Assembly: GCF_002924445.1 (NCBI RefSeq)
Contig: NZ_PIGG01000037.1
Coordinates: 91,949 to 155,948 of the forward strand
Reading direction: 5' to 3'
DNA length: 64,000 nucleotides
From: Minwuia thermotolerans
GTDB lineage: Bacteria; Pseudomonadota; Alphaproteobacteria; Minwuiales; Minwuiaceae
Under the pieces are notes generated by a model, which worked only from the letters and a program-made list of their open reading frames with translations, was not told the DNA's origin and did not search any database. Shown one piece after another: positions 17,740 to 28,459 of the stretch; position 1 is the stretch's first letter; each line of letters opens with the position of its first letter. The translations under genes were made by a program, and so were the position numbers.

Positions 17740-18321
17740 CTAGATTTCCCTGTCCTTGAGTTCCTTGGCGATGGCGTCGGCGCGGCTGCGCACCTGATCC
17801 ATGTGCGGGTTGATCAGCAGCGCCCGCTCGAACGCCTTGAGGGCGGCTTCGGGCTGATCGAGCCGGTCATAGATCATGCCGAGCCCCGAATAGGCGCCGA
17901 AATGGCGGGGCTCCAGATCCAGGACGCGCTGGATGTCCTCGATCGAGCCGCGATAATCGCCGCGGATGAAACGCAGGGTGGCGCGCCGGTTCCAGCCCTC
18001 GGCGAATTCCGGGGCCAGATCGATCACCGCGTCGTACTGCGCCTCGGCCTGCTCGTGCAGGCCGCGCTGCATCGCCTCGGCGGCGTCGACCATCAGCAGG
18101 TCCACGGTGTCGGAGCCGGATTCGTGCCAGACGCCCCAGATCCGGTTCTGCACCTTCAGGGCTTCCGGCCCCTCGATGCTCTGCAGCTCGCCGAACAGGC
18201 CGTCCAGGCGCGGATCGTTCTGATCGGCCCCCGCCGGCGTCCAGGCCGTCAGAAGGCCGGCCAGGGCCGCCGCCGCAAGCGGCATTCTCATGGAACGTCG
18301 GTACATGCGCATATTCTGCAT
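17740..18321 (-). CDS. Secreted tetratricopeptide repeat protein
   Basis: A 193-residue protein with an N-terminal signal-like stretch (PLAAAALAGLLTAW, about residues 14-30, cut likely after AGA), then three TPR-like units (about 90-190: AEAQYDAVIDLAPEFAEGW, GSIEDIQRVLDLEPRHFGAY, AALKAFERALLINP). TPRs bind partner proteins; the partner is unknown. The gene follows glmS by 37 bp on the same strand, so it may be part of the glmU-glmS transcript. The exact start is uncertain, with several Met codons in the first 13 residues. Confidence 0.8.
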   Translation of the reverse strand: MQNMRMYRRSMRMPLAAAALAGLLTAWTPAGADQNDPRLDGLFGELQSIEGPEALKVQNRIWGVWHESGSDTVDLLMVDAAEAMQRGLHEQAEAQYDAVIDLAPEFAEGWNRRATLRFIRGDYRGSIEDIQRVLDLEPRHFGAYSGLGMIYDRLDQPEAALKAFERALLINPHMDQVRSRADAIAKELKDREI

Positions 18322-18358
18322 ATGGGCGGCGGCGGCGTCGAGACGAGGCCGCGGCCGC

Positions 18359-20182
<1,824 letters not shown>

Positions 20183-20196
20183 GCCCTGTGCTCCTT

Positions 20197-21552
20197 CTAC
20201 TTGGCGTTCTTGTTCTTGCGGTCCTGCCGACCGGCGCGGAAGCCTGCGGCCCAGCCGCTTTTCGCCGTCTGCGGCGCGCGGGTGAACGCCAGGTCGTCGT
20301 CGGCGACGTCCTCGGCGATGGTGCTGCCGGCGCCGACGATGGCGCCGTCGCCGATGCGGACCGGCGCCACCAGCGCCGAGTTGGAGCCGATGAAGGCGCC
20401 GGCGCCGATGTGGGTATGGTGCTTGTCGAAACCGTCATAGTTGCAGGTGATGGTGCCGGCGCCGACATTGGCCTGCCGCCCGACGCGGGCGTCGCCGATA
20501 TAGCTCAGGTGGTTGACCTTGGCGCCCGCCTCGATCACCGCCTTCTTCACCTCGACGAAATTGCCGATGCGGGCCGCCGCCTGGATCTCGGCGCCGGGGC
20601 GGAGACGGGCATAGGGGCCGATCTCGGCGGTGGCGTGCACATCGGCCCCCTCCAGATGGCTGAAGGCCTTGATATGGACATCGTCGCCCACCGTGACCCC
20701 GGGGCCGAAGACGACATGGGGCTCCACGGTGACGTCGCGGCCCAGCCTGGTGTCCCAGCAGAAATGCACGGTCTCGGGATCGATCAGCGTCGCGCCGTTC
20801 GCCATGGCGTCATTGCGCAGGCGGCGCTGCGCCACCCGCTCCGCCGCCGCCAGCCGCAGCCGGTCGTCGACGCCCATGACCTCCTCCGCATCGCCCTCGA
20901 CGGTGACGCAGGCCCGGCCCTCGGCGCGGGCGAGGGCCACGATGTCGGTCAGGTAGTACTCGCCCTTGGCGTTGTCGTTGCCGATGCGGTCCAGCAGGGC
21001 CAGCGCCACGCGGCCGTCCAGGCCCATGATCCCGGCATTGCAGAACCCGATCCGCCTCTGCGCCTCGTCGCAGTCGCGGAACTCGACGATCGCCTCCAGC
21101 GCGCCGTCGCCGCTCGTCACCAGCCGGCCATAGGCGGCCGGGTCCTCGGGACGGAAGCCCAGCACGGCGACGGCCGGATCCGCCGGTCCCTCCATCGCCC
21201 CGGCCATGGCGCGCATGGTCTCTTCGGTCAGCAGCGGGGTGTCGCCGAACATGACCAGGATGATGCCGTCGAAACCCTCGAGATGCTCGCGGGCCGCCAG
21301 TACGGCGTGGGCGGTGCCGAGCGCGGGCTGCTGCACCGCGGTCTTCGCCGGCGCGACCGCCGCCCGGACCGCGTCGTGATCCGGCGCGGTGACGACGACC
21401 GTGCGCTCGGGCGCCAGCGGCGCCAGGGTGTCGATGATGCGGTTGATCATCGGACGGCCGGCCACCGGATGCAGCACCTTGGGCAGGGCCGACTTCATCC
21501 GCGTTCCCATGCCGGCCGCCAGGATGACGGCCGCGACCGCGCGTTGGGTCAT
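20197..21552 (-). CDS. glmU: Bifunctional GlcNAc-1-P uridyltransferase / glucosamine-1-P acetyltransferase
   Basis: A 451-residue enzyme carrying out the last two steps to UDP-GlcNAc. The N-terminal pyrophosphorylase domain has LAAGMGTRMKSALPKVLHPV at residues 11-30. From about residue 255 a left-handed beta-helix (hexapeptide repeats) forms the acetyltransferase, with the conserved NFVEVKKA and HLSYIGDA segments. It starts 120 bp from the divergent phosphatase gene and leads the glmU-glmS operon. Confidence 0.97.
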   Translation of the reverse strand: MTQRAVAAVILAAGMGTRMKSALPKVLHPVAGRPMINRIIDTLAPLAPERTVVVTAPDHDAVRAAVAPAKTAVQQPALGTAHAVLAAREHLEGFDGIILVMFGDTPLLTEETMRAMAGAMEGPADPAVAVLGFRPEDPAAYGRLVTSGDGALEAIVEFRDCDEAQRRIGFCNAGIMGLDGRVALALLDRIGNDNAKGEYYLTDIVALARAEGRACVTVEGDAEEVMGVDDRLRLAAAERVAQRRLRNDAMANGATLIDPETVHFCWDTRLGRDVTVEPHVVFGPGVTVGDDVHIKAFSHLEGADVHATAEIGPYARLRPGAEIQAAARIGNFVEVKKAVIEAGAKVNHLSYIGDARVGRQANVGAGTITCNYDGFDKHHTHIGAGAFIGSNSALVAPVRIGDGAIVGAGSTIAEDVADDDLAFTRAPQTAKSGWAAGFRAGRQDRKNKNAK

Positions 21553-21671
21553 TTCGTGATTCTCCGCTCCCGAATTCGCGAACTGCTATGCCATGCCGGC
21601 GTCGGCAGGGCCAATTCAAACACTGTTTCAAAGCCTTGCAGAAGCCGCGCCACTGGGGCAAAGGATCGGTC

Positions 21672-22343
21672 ATGACCCGACCCACCATCGTCTTCGATCT
21701 CGACGGCACGCTCGCCGACACCGCGCCGGACCTCTACCAGACCGTCTGCTGGCTGCTGGCCATGGAGAACCGCCCGCGCGTCACCTTCGAGCGGATGAAG
21801 GGCCTGATCGGCGACGGTGCAGGCCCGATGATCCGCGGCAGCTTCGGCGACACCGGCGGCGTGCCCGAGGGCGACGGGTTCGAGCGGCTGCTGCGCATGT
21901 TCCTGGCCTATTACGCGCAGCACCTGGCCGATCACAGCGAGCCTTTCCCCGAGGCGCTGGCGGCGATCCTCCGCTTCCGGGCGCGGGGCGCGAAGATCGC
22001 CATCTGCACCAACAAGCGCTATGAATTCGCCGCCGAGCAGCTCAGGATCTGGCGCATCGGCCACCTGTTCGATGCGGTCAAGGGCGCCGACAGTTTCCCC
22101 TTCCGCAAGCCGGACGGGCGGCATCTGAGCGAGACGATCAAGGCGGCCGGCGGCGATCCCGGCCGGGCGCTGATGATCGGCGATTCGTCCGCCGACGTGG
22201 GCGCGGCGCGCGACGCCGGCGTGCCCTGCATCGCCGTCACCTTCGGCTATGGCTCGACGCCGGCGCACGAGCTCGGCGCGGATCTGGTGATCGAGGGCTT
22301 CGGTCAGCTCGACGCCGCGGCCCGGCGGCTCGGCGTGATCTGA
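21672..22343 (+). CDS. gph: HAD-superfamily phosphoglycolate phosphatase-like protein
   Basis: A 223-residue HAD hydrolase with all four motifs: DLDGT with a following DT (residues 8-14), TNKR near 113, the Lys in FRKPD near 144, and GDSSADVGAARDAG near 175. The size and helical cap (residues 18-85) match phosphoglycolate phosphatases that remove 2-phosphoglycolate from DNA repair or photorespiration. The ATG at 21672 sits just before the first strand; the longer open frame upstream lacks a plausible start context. It is divergent from glmU and converges on the MocR gene with 2 bp between stops. Confidence 0.85.
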   Translation: MTRPTIVFDLDGTLADTAPDLYQTVCWLLAMENRPRVTFERMKGLIGDGAGPMIRGSFGDTGGVPEGDGFERLLRMFLAYYAQHLADHSEPFPEALAAILRFRARGAKIAICTNKRYEFAAEQLRIWRIGHLFDAVKGADSFPFRKPDGRHLSETIKAAGGDPGRALMIGDSSADVGAARDAGVPCIAVTFGYGSTPAHELGADLVIEGFGQLDAAARRLGVI

Positions 22344-22345
22344 GT

Positions 22346-23794
22346 TCACCCGTCCCAGCGCGTCAGAACCTGCTCCAGCCGCGCGAAACCGCCGGCCATC
22401 TCCGCCGGTTCACAGGCGCAGAAGCCCAGCAGCAGGCCGCGCGGGCCGCCCGGTCGGGCGCGGTAGCGCGACAGCGGCGGACAGCGCACGCCGGCTTCGG
22501 CCGCGAGCCGCGACAGAGCCGCATCGTCGGCGCCTTCCTCGAGGCGGAGCGCGATCTGCATGCCCGCCTGACTTTCCTCCCAGGCGAACCGCCCGCCCAC
22601 CGACGCGGCGAGCAGGCCCAGGAAGGCGCGGTAGCGCTCGGCGTAGATCCGGCGCATGCGCCGGATGTGGCGGTGGAACTCCCCCTCCGCCATGAAGGCG
22701 GCCAGCGGGCGCTGCAGCGCAGCCGACGCCTTGGGCCGGGAGCGTCGCTCCAGCGTGTCGCGGAAAGCCGGCAGCAGGGCTTCCGGCGCCACCATGTAGC
22801 CGAGCCGGAGGCCCATGGAGAAGACCTTGGAGAGGCTGCCGACATAGATCACGCGCCCGCCCCGGTCGAGGCTGGCGAGGGCCGGGATTGGCCGGCCGGC
22901 ATAGCGGAACTCGCTGTCGAAATCGTCCTCCACCAGCCAGGCGCCAGTGGCCTCGGCGAAGTTGAGGAAGGCGAAGCGGCGGCTGGTCGGCATCGCACCG
23001 CCCAGCGGGAACTGGTGCGAGGGCGTCAGGATGCCGAGCCGGGGCGGGTCGGCGGCCGGGGGCGGCGCGGCGCCTTCCGCGTCGACATCGAGCCAGAGCG
23101 GCCGCAGGCCGAGGCCGAGGACGAATTCGCGGAGCGGCAGGTAACCCGGATCCTCCAGCCCCACCGTGTCGCCCGGCCCGGCCAGGGTGCGGATGGCGAT
23201 CTCCAGCGCGTCGCCTGCGCCGGCGGTCACGATGATCTGCTCGGGCCGCGCCTCGACGCCGCGCCATTCGGCCAGATGGCGGGCGATCTCCGTCCTGAGG
23301 TCCGGGTCGCCGAAGGCCTCGGTTTCCTGGACCAGCGCTTCCGGCGTCGCCCGGGCGGTCCGCGCCACCGTGCGGCCCCAGGCGCGATAGGGAAAGGCGC
23401 GCATGTCCGGCACGCCCGGATCGAAGGCCACCGGTCTGGAGCGCGCGGCTTGCGGCCGCCGGCGTTCGGACGGTGCGGTGGCCGCGGCCGGGGCGGGCAC
23501 GACGCCGATATCGCCGACATAGACGCCCGAACCCCGCCGCCCCTCGGCATAGCCCTCGGCGACGAGCTGATCGTAGGCGGCGACGACCGTGGCGCGGCTG
23601 ACCCCCAGTTCGGCGGCGAAAGGACGGCTCGCCGGCAGGGCGGCGCCCGGCTTCAGCCGCCCGTCCGCGATCAGCGCTCTCAGCGCGTCATAGACCTGCG
23701 CCGCCAGCGGGGCGGGCAGGGTGCGGTCCAGGGTCAGGGCGGCAAGCAGGGCGTCGGACATATTGGACTGTTCAAATTCTTCTGAATTGGCCAT
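22346..23794 (-). CDS. MocR family (GntR HTH plus aminotransferase-like) transcriptional regulator
   Basis: A 482-residue regulator. Residues about 20-90 are a GntR winged helix (AAQVYDALRALIADGRLKPG, LGVSRATVVAAYDQL). Residues about 120-480 are a type I PLP aminotransferase domain with the PLP lysine in GSLSKVFSMGLRLG near residue 318. MocR proteins such as PdxR and GabR bind PLP and usually control a divergent gene. Here the divergent gene, 52 bp away, encodes a PNPOx-fold protein, so this is likely its regulator (inference). The GntR-type operator cannot be pinned in the short gap. Confidence 0.9.
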   Translation of the reverse strand: MANSEEFEQSNMSDALLAALTLDRTLPAPLAAQVYDALRALIADGRLKPGAALPASRPFAAELGVSRATVVAAYDQLVAEGYAEGRRGSGVYVGDIGVVPAPAAATAPSERRRPQAARSRPVAFDPGVPDMRAFPYRAWGRTVARTARATPEALVQETEAFGDPDLRTEIARHLAEWRGVEARPEQIIVTAGAGDALEIAIRTLAGPGDTVGLEDPGYLPLREFVLGLGLRPLWLDVDAEGAAPPPAADPPRLGILTPSHQFPLGGAMPTSRRFAFLNFAEATGAWLVEDDFDSEFRYAGRPIPALASLDRGGRVIYVGSLSKVFSMGLRLGYMVAPEALLPAFRDTLERRSRPKASAALQRPLAAFMAEGEFHRHIRRMRRIYAERYRAFLGLLAASVGGRFAWEESQAGMQIALRLEEGADDAALSRLAAEAGVRCPPLSRYRARPGGPRGLLLGFCACEPAEMAGGFARLEQVLTRWDG

Positions 23795-23846
23795 TTCGAT
23801 CAGGCCAGTCTCAGCCTAGCTTCGCCGCCGCCGAGGAGGAAGAGCC

Positions 23847-24503
23847 ATGACCGAGCACGAACTGACCACGACCGACCGCACCCGGCTGAGGCGCGCGCAC
23901 CTGCGCGGCCATGCGGACCGGGCAACCGCCTACGCCATCCTGGACGCCACCATGCACTGCCATGTGGGCTACACCATCGACGGCAGCCCCTATGTCACGC
24001 CGACCTTCGAGTGGCGTGAGGGGGACGACGTGTTCTGGCACGGTTCCAGCGCCAGCCGGGCGCTGCGCGCGGCGGAAGGCGCCGAGGTCTGTCTCACTGT
24101 CTCCCTGCTCGACGGGCTGGTGCTGGCGCGGTCCGGGTTCCACCACTCGGTCAACTACCGCTCGGTGATGCTGTTCGGGCGCGCCAGGAAGATCGAGGAT
24201 CCGGCGGAGAAGACCGAGCGGCTGAAGACCTTCGTCGAGATGATCACGCCGGGCCGCTGGCAAACCCTCAGGCCGATGACCGATCAGGAGCTGAAAGGCA
24301 CCACGATCCTGACCATGCCCATCGACGAAGGCGCGGCCAAGGTGCGCGATGGCGGCCCCATCGACGACGAGGAGGACTACGCGCTGCCCATCTGGGCGGG
24401 CGTGGTGCCGATACGCCAGCAGGTCGGCGAACCGGAGCCCGATCCGCGCAACCTGCCGGGGCTGGATGTTCCCGGGCACGTCAGGGCCTTCCGCATCGGC
24501 TGA
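23847..24503 (+). CDS. Pyridoxamine 5'-phosphate oxidase-fold family protein
   Basis: A 218-residue split-barrel flavin-binding protein. The core (about residues 20-160) contains [16 protein letters not shown] and [12 protein letters not shown], typical of the NimA-like branch of the PNPOx superfamily. That branch binds FMN or heme rather than oxidising pyridoxamine phosphate. A strong GAGGAGGAAG site precedes the ATG. The divergent MocR gene probably regulates it. The reaction is unknown; a role in vitamin B6 metabolism is suggested only by the regulator type. Confidence 0.85.
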   Translation: MTEHELTTTDRTRLRRAHLRGHADRATAYAILDATMHCHVGYTIDGSPYVTPTFEWREGDDVFWHGSSASRALRAAEGAEVCLTVSLLDGLVLARSGFHHSVNYRSVMLFGRARKIEDPAEKTERLKTFVEMITPGRWQTLRPMTDQELKGTTILTMPIDEGAAKVRDGGPIDDEEDYALPIWAGVVPIRQQVGEPEPDPRNLPGLDVPGHVRAFRIG

Positions 24504-24615
24504 CCGGCCGGACTTCGCCCGGCAGGGCCCGGTTTACCGCGAATGAGGGGTTGCGCGGGGGCGCTAATTGCGCCATATCCCGCGCCTTGGCGTCCCGTCC
24601 GGGCCCGCATGAAGC

Positions 24616-24651
24616 GGTTCCGGGCGTCCGAGCCCCGGGCTTTCCGGAACC
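24616..24651 (+). promoter_or_regulatory. Structured leader of the rpsF operon, candidate S6:S18 autoregulatory element
   Basis: An 8-bp perfect outer stem GGTTCCGG / CCGGAACC encloses a 7-nt 5' bulge (GCGTCCG, with CCG at 24628-24630) and an inner hairpin AGCC-CCG-GGCT. It ends 35 bases before the rpsF ATG. Known rpsF leaders bind the S6:S18 complex through a hairpin with an asymmetric bulge carrying CCG. The match in layout is seen; binding is inferred. Confidence 0.5.
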
Positions 24652-24685
24652 TTGGGGCGGGCGTCGAGAACCCGGAAGGAAAGCA

Positions 24686-25183
24686 ATGGCCTACTACGAA
24701 ACCGTGTACATCGCACGGCCCGACATCTCGGCCCAGCAGGTCGAGCAGATGAACGAAGAGTTCAACACCCTCGTTCAGGAGCAAGGCGGCGAGATCAAGA
24801 AGACCGAATACTGGGGTCTCAAGTCGCTTGCCTACAAGATCAAGAAGAACCGCAAGGGCCACTACGTGCTGTTCAATCTGGACGCACCGGCCGCGGCGCT
24901 GCAGGAGTTCGAGCGGGTGATGCGCCTGCACGACGACGTGCTGCGCTACATGTCCATCCGCATGGAAGAGCTGGAGGAAGGACCTTCGGCGCAGATGCAG
25001 TCCCGCGGCGGCGGACGCGACGCCGGCCGCGGCGGACGCGGCGGCCCTCGCGGCGACCGTGACCGGGGCCCGCGCGGCGACCGTGACCGCGGCGACCGTG
25101 GTGACCGTGACCGCGGCGACCGTGGTGATCGTGGCGACCGCAGCGAGCGTCCGGCCCGTACCAAGGAAGGAGAGCGCGCATGA
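24686..25183 (+). CDS. rpsF: 30S ribosomal protein S6
   Basis: A 165-residue S6 protein of the small subunit platform, the partner of S18. The core (residues 1-95) starts [17 protein letters not shown] and contains [19 protein letters not shown]. Residues about 105-165 form an unusual Arg/Asp/Gly-rich tail built from GDRDRG-type repeats; alphaproteobacterial S6 proteins often have a charged tail, but this one is long. The ATG at 24686 has GGAAGGAAAG upstream; the longer open frame covers the structured leader. The end overlaps rpsR in ATGA. Confidence 0.97.
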   Translation: MAYYETVYIARPDISAQQVEQMNEEFNTLVQEQGGEIKKTEYWGLKSLAYKIKKNRKGHYVLFNLDAPAAALQEFERVMRLHDDVLRYMSIRMEELEEGPSAQMQSRGGGRDAGRGGRGGPRGDRDRGPRGDRDRGDRGDRDRGDRGDRGDRSERPARTKEGERA

Positions 25184-25455
25184 GCATCGGCACCGAGCAC
25201 AAGGGCGTTGTCCGCGCCGCCGTCAAGGGCGGCCGCCGTCCGTTCTTCCGCCGCCGCAAGACCTGCCCGTTCTCGGGCGCGAACGCGCCGAAGATCGACT
25301 ACAAGGACACCAAGCTCATGCAGCGCTACCTGTCGGAGCGCGGCAAGATCGTTCCCAGCCGGATCACCGCCGTTTCCGCCAAGAAGCAGCGCGAACTGGC
25401 GCGGGCGATCAAGCGGGCGCGGTTCCTGGCGCTCCTGCCCTACGTGCAGGACTGA
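25180..25455 (+). CDS. rpsR: 30S ribosomal protein S18
   Basis: A 91-residue S18 with the conserved [12 protein letters not shown] start, [19 protein letters not shown] and [23 protein letters not shown]. It binds 16S rRNA together with S6. Its ATG overlaps the rpsF stop, with AAGGAGAG upstream inside the S6 tail, so the two are translationally coupled and likely fall under the same leader control. Confidence 0.98.
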   Translation: MSIGTEHKGVVRAAVKGGRRPFFRRRKTCPFSGANAPKIDYKDTKLMQRYLSERGKIVPSRITAVSAKKQRELARAIKRARFLALLPYVQD

Positions 25456-25476
25456 GGCAGCCGGGCCGGACGCACG

Positions 25477-26409
25477 ATGAATTCGCGCGTCCCGATCGCT
25501 ATCGCCTGCGGCCTCGCCGCGGCGCTGTGCAACCTGGCCCCGCAGTCCGGTTTTCCGGGAGGATTGATGCTGTCCCTGGTCACCTCATTGCCGCTGTTCT
25601 ACGCCGGCCTGACCCAGAGCTGGCTCTGGGCCCTGGTTGCGGGACTGGTGGCCACGGGGGTCATGCTGGCCTTCGGCGGGGGCTGGATGGCGCTGATCTT
25701 CCTGGCCGCGACCGCGATGCCGGTGATCGTTCTGGTGCGCCAGGCATTGCTGGCCCAGCCGCTGCAGGACGGGGGGCTGATCTGGTATCCGGTCGACCGT
25801 CTCGCCTGGTGGCTGGGGGGCATCGGGCTGCTGTTCGGTCTCGGCGTCTTCATGGTGATGGAGACCGGGCCCTTCCGCGAGACGGTGGACCAGGTCTTCC
25901 AGGCCGTGTTCGCCACGGCGGAGATGAGCGAGACGGACCTGGCCCGGTTCCAGGAGATGTTCCGGCGGATCATCCCGCCGGTCTTCGCCGGCTCGACCAT
26001 GTTGCTGCTGGTGTTCAACGGGGCGCTGGCGCAGTGGATCGCGCGGCGCAGCGGACGCGCGGTGCGCGCCGAACTGCCGCTCGCCGGGCTCCGGCTGCCG
26101 ATGGCTGCGGCAGTGGCGCTGGCGGCGGCGTCGCTGGGATCGGCCGTGATCCCCGGCGATGCCGGCCTGTTGCTGGCGACCGCGGCGGCGGTGCTGTCGA
26201 CGCTGTTCGTGCTGCAGGGCCTGGCCGTGGCGCACCGACTGATCGGCTCGCGGACCGGCGGCGGAGGCGGGCTGGCGATCTTTTACGTGGCGGCGCTGAT
26301 CATGCTGTTCGTGCTGACGCCGCTGGTGATTCTTATGCTGATGCTTCTGGGCGTCGCCGACTGTTTCCTCGACCTGCGTCGGCGCAATACCAGCGGCACG
26401 GGAACCTGA
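25477..26409 (+). CDS. DUF2232 integral membrane protein
   Basis: A 310-residue polytopic membrane protein with about eight hydrophobic segments, matching the DUF2232 family (YybS-like). Position between rpsR and rplI is typical for this family in Alphaproteobacteria. The segment near residues 150-170 ([17 protein letters not shown]) is a soluble amphipathic stretch, as in homologues. The molecular function is unknown. The gene follows rpsR by 21 bp and precedes rplI by 13 bp on the same transcript. Confidence 0.85.
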   Translation: MNSRVPIAIACGLAAALCNLAPQSGFPGGLMLSLVTSLPLFYAGLTQSWLWALVAGLVATGVMLAFGGGWMALIFLAATAMPVIVLVRQALLAQPLQDGGLIWYPVDRLAWWLGGIGLLFGLGVFMVMETGPFRETVDQVFQAVFATAEMSETDLARFQEMFRRIIPPVFAGSTMLLLVFNGALAQWIARRSGRAVRAELPLAGLRLPMAAAVALAAASLGSAVIPGDAGLLLATAAAVLSTLFVLQGLAVAHRLIGSRTGGGGGLAIFYVAALIMLFVLTPLVILMLMLLGVADCFLDLRRRNTSGTGT

Positions 26410-26422
26410 AGGAGAAGACGGA

Positions 26423-27073
26423 ATGAAGGTCATTCTGCTGGAGCGGATCGACAAGCTCGGTCAGATGGGCGACGTCGTCACCGTGAAGAACGGCTACGCG
26501 CGCAACTTCCTGCTGCCGCACGGCAAGGCGCAGCGGGCCACCGACGCGACGCTGCGGGAGTTCCAGTCCCGCCGCAAGCAACTCGAAGCCAAGAACCTGG
26601 AGCTCCGCAAGGAGGCCGAGGACATTGCCGGCCGCATGAAGGGCCTGAAGGTCACGGTCATCCGTCAGTCGTCGGATTCCGGGCAGCTCTATGGTTCGGT
26701 CAACACCCGCGACATCACCGACGGGATCTCCGAGGCGGGCTTCACCATCGAGCGCCGCCAGGTGCAGCTGACCCGTCCGATCAAGACCATCGGCGTCCAT
26801 GACGTCACCATCCGCCTGCATCCCGAGGTGATGGTCGACGTCGGCATCAACGTCGCCCGGTCCGAGGACGAGGCGGCGGCGCAGCTCCGCGGCGAGAACG
26901 TCTTCACCCGCGGCGACGAGGACGAGGAAGAATACTTCGACGTCGAAGAGGCGGCCGAGGAGATCTTCGAAAAGGGTCCCGCCTCGCACGAGGAGCTGAT
27001 CGAGGCGATCTCCCGCGCCACCGATGAGGAAGACGACGAAGGCGCCGCGGCGGAGGAAGAAGAAAAGGCCTGA
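26423..27073 (+). CDS. rplI: 50S ribosomal protein L9
   Basis: A 216-residue L9 with the N-terminal [19 protein letters not shown], the [14 protein letters not shown] signature (residues 24-37) and the long central helix. The C-terminal globular domain ends near residue 150. After it comes a strongly acidic tail of about 55 residues ([15 protein letters not shown]), so the protein is longer than the usual 148; extended acidic L9 tails are known in Alphaproteobacteria. GAAGGAGAAGACGGA precedes the ATG. Confidence 0.97.
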   Translation: MKVILLERIDKLGQMGDVVTVKNGYARNFLLPHGKAQRATDATLREFQSRRKQLEAKNLELRKEAEDIAGRMKGLKVTVIRQSSDSGQLYGSVNTRDITDGISEAGFTIERRQVQLTRPIKTIGVHDVTIRLHPEVMVDVGINVARSEDEAAAQLRGENVFTRGDEDEEEYFDVEEAAEEIFEKGPASHEELIEAISRATDEEDDEGAAAEEEEKA

Positions 27074-27074
27074 T

Positions 27075-27107
27075 CCGGGCCGCCCTGCGGCCGGGCGGCG
27101 CGCCCGG
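27075..27107 (+). terminator. Possible terminator hairpin after rplI
   Basis: CCGGGC-CGCCC pairs with GGGCG-GCGC-GCCCGG around a 7-nt loop just after the rplI stop. It lacks a clear T-run, so intrinsic termination is uncertain. Confidence 0.35.
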
Positions 27108-27192
27108 CTTGCAGGTCTTGCCATGCCTCCGCTATTTTGCCCCTTTGCAACAGTGTGTTTGCTAAAGCGGTGATGTGCGGAGGGTGGACGCC

Positions 27193-28452
27193 ATGATTCT
27201 GCTATCGATGTTCATACGCCGGCTGATCAGGGTCGGCCGGCTGACCATCATCGACCACAATGGCAAGCGCCACGAGTTTCCCGGCGAGCACGAGGGGCCG
27301 TCCGCGGTCATCCGGTTGCACGACGCGAAGGTGGCCGGCGAGATCGCGCGGAACCCCCGCCTGAAGGTCGGCGAGGCCTATATGGACGGCCGCCTGACCA
27401 TCCCCGAGGGCACGCTGTACGACTTCCTCGAGGTCGCGGTCCGCAACCTCGCCTGGCACAACCGCACCCGCAGCCGGCTGGCCCTGAAGCTTCAGAAGCT
27501 CCTCACGGCCGCGCAGCACTACAACCCCATCGGCAAGGCGCAGAAGAACGTCGCCCACCATTACGACCTGTCCGACGAGCTGTTCAGCCTGTTCCTCGAC
27601 GAGGACCGGCAGTATTCCTGCGCCTACTACCACGATCCGTCCGACGATCTTGAATCCGCGCAGGAGCAGAAGAAGCGCCACATCGCCGCCAAGCTGTTGC
27701 TGGAGCCGGGCCAGAAGGTGCTCGACATCGGCTGCGGCTGGGGCGGGCTGGCGCTCTACATTGCGCGCGAGACCGGGGCAGACGTCACCGGCCTGACGCT
27801 CTCGCGGGAGCAGCACGGCGTCGCCACCCGCCGCGCCGCGGAGGCCGGGCTCGCCGACCGGGTCCGTTTCAAGCTGCTCGACTACCGCCAGGAACCTGGC
27901 GTCTATGACCGCATCGTCTCAGTGGGGATGTTCGAGCATGTGGGCAATCTTCATTACGGCGAATTCTTCGCCAAGCTGGACCGGCTGCTGAAGCCGGACG
28001 GGATCGCGCTGCTGCACACGATCGGTTCGGCCGACGTGCCCGGGCCGGTGGCGTCGTGGATCCGCAAGTACATCTTCCCCGGCGGCTATCTGCCCTCGCT
28101 GTCGGAGATCGCGCCGCACCTGGAGCGGCTCGGCCTGTGGATGACCGACTTCGAGAGCCTTCGCTTCCACTACGCCGAGACCCTGAAGGCCTGGAACGAA
28201 CGCTTCCAGCGGCACCGCGACCACATCCGCGACGATCTCTACGACGAGAGATTCTGCCGCATGTGGGAGTTCTACCTGCAGTCCTGCGAAGCCAACTTCC
28301 GGGAGTCGTTCCTGACGGTCTTCCAGATCCAGATCGCCAAGTCCATCGGCGCCGTGCCGATGACCCGCGACTACATGCTGGACTGGGAACGGGCGCATGC
28401 GCCCGACAACCGCGCCCCGAAACAGGGGCCGATGATGGCGGCGGGGGAGTAG
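27193..28452 (+). CDS. cfa: Cyclopropane-fatty-acyl-phospholipid synthase family methyltransferase
   Basis: A 419-residue SAM-dependent enzyme that adds a methylene bridge to unsaturated phospholipid acyl chains, acting at the inner membrane surface. It has the N-terminal lipid-recognition domain (about 1-115), then NVAHHYDLSDELFSLFLDED, SAM motif VLDIGCGWGGLALYIARETG near residue 177, and VGMFEHVG near 245. Length fits CFA synthases. I start at the ATG at 27193, because GGAGGG sits 8 bases upstream; a GTG at 27175 would lie before that site. Related methyltransferases make methylated fatty acids, so the exact modification is not certain. Confidence 0.92.
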   Translation: MILLSMFIRRLIRVGRLTIIDHNGKRHEFPGEHEGPSAVIRLHDAKVAGEIARNPRLKVGEAYMDGRLTIPEGTLYDFLEVAVRNLAWHNRTRSRLALKLQKLLTAAQHYNPIGKAQKNVAHHYDLSDELFSLFLDEDRQYSCAYYHDPSDDLESAQEQKKRHIAAKLLLEPGQKVLDIGCGWGGLALYIARETGADVTGLTLSREQHGVATRRAAEAGLADRVRFKLLDYRQEPGVYDRIVSVGMFEHVGNLHYGEFFAKLDRLLKPDGIALLHTIGSADVPGPVASWIRKYIFPGGYLPSLSEIAPHLERLGLWMTDFESLRFHYAETLKAWNERFQRHRDHIRDDLYDERFCRMWEFYLQSCEANFRESFLTVFQIQIAKSIGAVPMTRDYMLDWERAHAPDNRAPKQGPMMAAGE

Positions 28453-28459
28453 GCCGGGT

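Noticed and set aside
25020..25145. Short direct repeats that could suggest a CRISPR or satellite
   Set aside because: They are codon repeats for the GDRDRG tail of S6, in frame, with no unique spacers.
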